DNA from: CAIZQW01 sp037133395
GTDB lineage: Bacteria > Verrucomicrobiota > Kiritimatiellia > RFP12 > UBA1067
NCBI GenBank assembly: GCA_037133395.1
Contig: JBAXOG010000106.1
Location: forward strand, 1-16,871
Reading direction: 5' to 3'
DNA: 16,871 nucleotides
Made by a program: the position numbers and the translations under genes. Shown one piece after another: positions 14,295-16,871 of the stretch (its first letter is position 1; every line of letters begins with the position of its first letter). Under the pieces are notes generated by a model. The model had not been told where the DNA came from, did not search any database, and saw only the letters and a program-made list of their open reading frames with translations.

Positions 14295-14383
14295 CAAATC
14301 ACCCCTTCAACGAAGGACGGGGGCTTGCCTGTTTCCAGTTGCTGAATATAATTTTTCATCACGATGAAATATTATATTTATAG
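14291..14383 (+). pseudogene. Truncated remnant ORF (30 codons) overlapping the Fic stop
   Basis: The Fic stop TGA (14292-14294) overlaps an ATG at 14291 (ATGA), with a well-placed GGAG at 14280-14283 seven nt before it. This is the signature of a translationally coupled downstream gene. The frame reads MTNHPFNEGRGLACFQLLN and then runs into strongly AT-rich DNA, stopping at 14381-14383. The first about 18 codons keep the composition of the Fic gene; the rest is inside the 14345-14378 palindrome. I infer that the original partner was cut off near 14340-14345. Its identity cannot be recovered from so few residues; a short genuine peptide is the alternative. Confidence 0.45.
14345..14378. repeat. 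34-nt AT-rich palindrome at a composition break
   Basis: AATATAATTTTTCATC (14345-14360) and GATGAAATATTATATT (14363-14378) are reverse complements at 15 of 16 positions with a 2-nt centre (AC). DNA before it is GC-rich, DNA after it (to about 14430) is strongly AT-rich. It lies about 70 nt upstream of the HzsA-like gene. It could be an operator, a cruciform-forming terminator or the scar of a recombination event. Confidence 0.6.
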
Positions 14384-14434
14384 ATGAGCTAATTTTTGGT
14401 CTACTACTAACATACAAATAAGTATTTTCAAAAT

Positions 14435-14441
14435 GAGGGGG
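14435..14441 (+). promoter_or_regulatory. Ribosome-binding site of the HzsA-like gene
   Basis: GAGGGGG ends 7 nt before ATG 14449. Together with four upstream bases it is identical to the sulfatase leader string AAATGAGGGGG, and it supports the 14449 start over the in-frame ATG at 14464. Confidence 0.7.
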
Positions 14442-14448
14442 ATTAATT

Positions 14449-16871
14449 ATGAGCGCAAGAATTATGTGTCAGACGCGTTTAATCATTGTTGCGGGGACGA
14501 TGATGTTGTTTCTCACGCGTATTGGGATTGCCGCCGTTCCCGAGGTTGTAACAAAAACAGCTTCGTTTTGGCTCGATGCTGATAACGCAGCATCCATGGT
14601 GATGAAAAATGACAAAGTGTCGGAATGGCGTGATGCGCGCTTTGATGGCCAATCTTTTGCGAAGAAGGCAACCATTAATGGTCAGGCTCAGTTGATGAAG
14701 GACAATGCGCTGGGTAGCAAGCCGTATGTCTGGCTAAAAGCTGGCAATTTCTTCTCCTTTGTTGACGAGACAAAAATTAGAGCTGTTTTTTGGGTAATTC
14801 GTGCGGATGCTCATAATGCCTTTTTGCTTGGCCGAATAGGGGGCTATGCTGGTTATTATGATTTTCATCGCAATATCAATAGTGGAAACGGAGAGCTTTG
14901 GGATCGCACCTATGCCGCGAATGGAATACGTAATGGGGTTACCTATTTCAATGGAACCCAGATTGATGGAACCGAGCATGAGTTGGATAAGAACTTCAAC
15001 CTGATCTCTGTTGTCGCTTCTGCACCCCTCGCTGCAAACACGTTAGCCGCTGACCGTAGTGCAGCGCACTCAGGTAACATTCGTGTAGCGGAGTTAATTC
15101 TTTTTGACACTGTCCCCACAACTGAACAACGTTTACAAGTTGAAAAATATTTGGCATCTAAATGGGGTCTCGCAGACTATGGGAAGGCGATCCCCAAAAC
15201 ATCATTGATATCACCACTAGCCACGTGGCTGGAACCTGCAGCGACTGGTAAGAACTACCCAGAGGGTGAAGCGACGCGGCAATGGGGCGTTTTGCAGCAT
15301 GATTTAAAAATAACGAATCGCTTCAAACAATTCGCACCTGAGACCTATTGTGCGGAAGCATTAGTTACACCGGAAGATAAAGACCCTCTCACTATTTTGC
15401 TACGTCGTACACAAGCATTGCTGAACGATATTCAATCCATGCAGAATGCCCCCGTACTTAAGTCAGAAGCAAAAACGCTAGCGGATATTACGGCGCGAGC
15501 AAAATCAGCGGTTGAAACCGAACGTCGTACATTGTTTGACGAGGCGCTACTCTTGCGTCGAAAAATTGCATTTTCAAATCCACTCCTCAATTTTAAAGAG
15601 CTGCTTTTCATCAAACGTGATTTATCAAAGGTCATGCAGCATTGTTGTGATCAGTATTATGGCCAACAACAACGGACGGGCGGTGGATTATTCGTCCTCT
15701 CGGATCCATTTGGTGCGTCGCCTGCGATACGCGATATGCTAGCAGGTTCGCAACTTAAAATTGGAACACGTCAGGAGATGGGTACAGATGGTGGCTCCAT
15801 TCTTTCGCCGGCACTTTCGTATGACGGCAAGACGATTGCGTTTGCGTATGTTGAGGGCAAAGGAAGCCGTGCACACATCTCGCATCTTGATCACGCCAAT
15901 AATGGACACTGGGAGAAAGGCTTCTGTTATCATATCTTCACAGTGGGGTCCGACGGTTCCAATCTTAAGCAGATTACAGATGGAACCTTTAATGACTTTT
16001 CACCCTGCTTTACACCTGCAGGACGTATTGCATTTATTTCAGAACGGCGTGGAGGCTATCTGCGTTGCGGCCGCCGCTGTCCGAATTTCACGATGTTTGA
16101 TATGGCGGTGGATGGATCAGACATCCGTTGCCTCAGCTTCCATGAAACAAATGAATGGGCTCCCTCTATTACACATGACGGCATGTTGCTCTGGACACGT
16201 TGGGATTATGTTGACCGCCATGGATGCACTGCGCATCATCCCTGGATTACAACACCAGACGGACGGAATCCGCGTCCCATTCACGGTAACTATTCATTCC
16301 GCTACAAGCGCGCTGATATGGAAATGGACACGCGCGCAATTCCCAATTCTCATTGCTTTGTCACGACAGGTGCGCCCCATCATGGACAAGCGTATGGATC
16401 GTTAGTAGTCATTGATCCGCGCGTAGCGGATGATGATGCTATGTCACCTACGAAACGGTTGACACCAGATGTAGGATTCCCTGAATCACAAGGTGGTTCA
16501 CAGAGCTATGGAACCGCATGGCCATTAAGCGATACATATTATCTGGCTGCTTATGAACCTGCTGAAGCTCTCGCTGGAAGTAAGAAGCTGACCTTTGGAC
16601 TCTATTTGGTCGACAAGTTTGGCAACAAGGAACTTATTTACCGTGACCCACAGATTGCCTGCGTAAGCCCAATGCCTTTCCGTGCGGAGAAGCGTCCACC
16701 TATTATTCCTGAACAACGTATTGCAGCTGTTCCTGCCGCCCAACGTAAACCGTGCGATTGGCAGTCGGAGGCCAGAGGAGAAGGAACCATTACCATTGCT
16801 GATGTGTATAAGAGTTACTTGCCATGGCCCGAAGATGGCAAGAAGATTAAGTCGCTCCGGATATGGCAAAT
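14449..16871 (+). CDS. Secreted LamG-like plus HzsA-related beta-propeller protein (3' end outside window)
   Basis: The frame is open from ATG 14449 to the window end (807 residues seen). A signal peptide is likely (hydrophobic IIVAGTMMLFLTRIGIAA, cleavage near 29). Residues about 38-240 form a LamG/concanavalin-like domain as found in PVC secreted proteins: SFWLDADNAASM...VSEWRD at its start and RVAELILFDTVPTTEQRLQVEKYL-ASKWGL at its end. After a linker, residues about 375-760 match the family annotated as related to hydrazine synthase alpha subunit (HzsA): NPLLNFKELLFIKR, GGLFVLSDPFG, LSPALSYDGKTIAFAY, CYHIFTVGSDGSNLKQIT, FISERRGGYLRC, HETNEWAPSITHDGMLLWTRWDYVDR, AHHPWITTPDG, the IPNSH and HHGQAYGS segments, TAWPLSDTYYL and LYLVDKFGNKELIYRDP, with TolB/WD40-like blades. 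No c-type heme motif CxxCH is present in the visible part. Hydrazine synthesis is therefore not supported; binding or processing of an extracellular ligand is possible. A strong GAGGGGG site precedes the start. Confidence 0.88.
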   Translation, partial: MSARIMCQTRLIIVAGTMMLFLTRIGIAAVPEVVTKTASFWLDADNAASMVMKNDKVSEWRDARFDGQSFAKKATINGQAQLMKDNALGSKPYVWLKAGNFFSFVDETKIRAVFWVIRADAHNAFLLGRIGGYAGYYDFHRNINSGNGELWDRTYAANGIRNGVTYFNGTQIDGTEHELDKNFNLISVVASAPLAANTLAADRSAAHSGNIRVAELILFDTVPTTEQRLQVEKYLASKWGLADYGKAIPKTSLISPLATWLEPAATGKNYPEGEATRQWGVLQHDLKITNRFKQFAPETYCAEALVTPEDKDPLTILLRRTQALLNDIQSMQNAPVLKSEAKTLADITARAKSAVETERRTLFDEALLLRRKIAFSNPLLNFKELLFIKRDLSKVMQHCCDQYYGQQQRTGGGLFVLSDPFGASPAIRDMLAGSQLKIGTRQEMGTDGGSILSPALSYDGKTIAFAYVEGKGSRAHISHLDHANNGHWEKGFCYHIFTVGSDGSNLKQITDGTFNDFSPCFTPAGRIAFISERRGGYLRCGRRCPNFTMFDMAVDGSDIRCLSFHETNEWAPSITHDGMLLWTRWDYVDRHGCTAHHPWITTPDGRNPRPIHGNYSFRYKRADMEMDTRAIPNSHCFVTTGAPHHGQAYGSLVVIDPRVADDDAMSPTKRLTPDVGFPESQGGSQSYGTAWPLSDTYYLAAYEPAEALAGSKKLTFGLYLVDKFGNKELIYRDPQIACVSPMPFRAEKRPPIIPEQRIAAVPAAQRKPCDWQSEARGEGTITIADVYKSYLPWPEDGKKIKSLRIWQ

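Noticed and set aside
14304..14316. CCTTC-aac-GAAGG hairpin as a terminator or IS200/IS605-type element end
   Set aside because: There is no T-run after it, no transposase or TnpB remnant nearby, and the bases are more simply explained as codons of the truncated ORF.
14396..14424. Promoter for the HzsA-like gene (TTGGTC with TAAGTA)
   Set aside because: The -10 match is poor and the surrounding AT-rich DNA yields many equivalent alternatives.
15761..16405. 214-codon plus-strand ORF in another frame of the HzsA-like gene
   Set aside because: The HzsA-like frame is continuous and highly conserved through this whole region; the other frame is a shadow.
14449..16871. Evidence for an anammox hydrazine-synthase operon
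   Set aside because: No CxxCH heme motif in the visible part, no hzsB/C-like neighbours, and a LamG-like N-terminus in a polysaccharide context.

Overview
The window looks like chromosomal DNA from a polysaccharide-degrading, Gram-negative member of the PVC superphylum (Kiritimatiellota, Verrucomicrobiota or Lentisphaerota). This is inferred from the gene families present: secreted proteins with autotransporter-associated beta-strand repeats, a CSPSR-type sulfatase, large secreted carbohydrate-active enzymes, an HzsA-related propeller protein fused to a LamG-like domain, and an AraC regulator next to a sulfatase. No rRNA, tRNA, CRISPR array or transposase gene was found.

Layout. (1) 1-9120, plus strand: two consecutive 'repeat protein then secreted enzyme' modules. 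Module A is the 3' end of a beta-strand-repeat protein (3-707) followed after 20 nt by a 1298-residue secreted putative polysaccharide lyase or hydrolase with two C-terminal Fn3-like domains (728-4624). Module B is a complete 642-residue repeat protein (4917-6845) followed after 70 nt by a GH95-like glycoside hydrolase (6916-9120). The 292-nt gap between modules holds a long imperfect inverted repeat, a 20-bp palindrome and a possible promoter. (2) 9174-10880, minus strand: a YgiQ-family radical SAM protein, convergent with module B and divergent from the next operon. (3) 11006-13350, plus strand: a secreted sulfatase and, 14 nt downstream, an AraC-type regulator with a TTG start, evidently one transcript from a promoter with a perfect TTGACA box. 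(4) 13398-14294: a complete Fic-domain protein with its own inhibitory motif. Its stop overlaps (ATGA) the start of a ribosome-binding-site-equipped but truncated 30-codon ORF, and base composition then turns sharply AT-rich at a 34-nt palindrome; this reads as the scar of a lost operon partner. (5) 14449 to the end: the first 807 residues of a secreted LamG-like plus HzsA-related beta-propeller protein that continues beyond the window.

How the genes may work together: signal peptides on the 1298-residue protein, the second repeat protein, the GH95-like enzyme, the sulfatase and the HzsA-like protein suggest an export-based programme for breaking down a sulfated, perhaps fucose- or galactose-containing polysaccharide. 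The sulfatase removes sulfate esters, the GH95-like enzyme and the large lyase-like protein act on the glycan, and the repeat proteins may form surface or extracellular beta-helical scaffolds. The AraC protein is the obvious local regulator. The substrate cannot be read from the sequence. The least explained signals are the shared C-terminal tail of the two repeat proteins, their pairing with enzymes, the HzsA-related fusion, and the structured repeats between modules.
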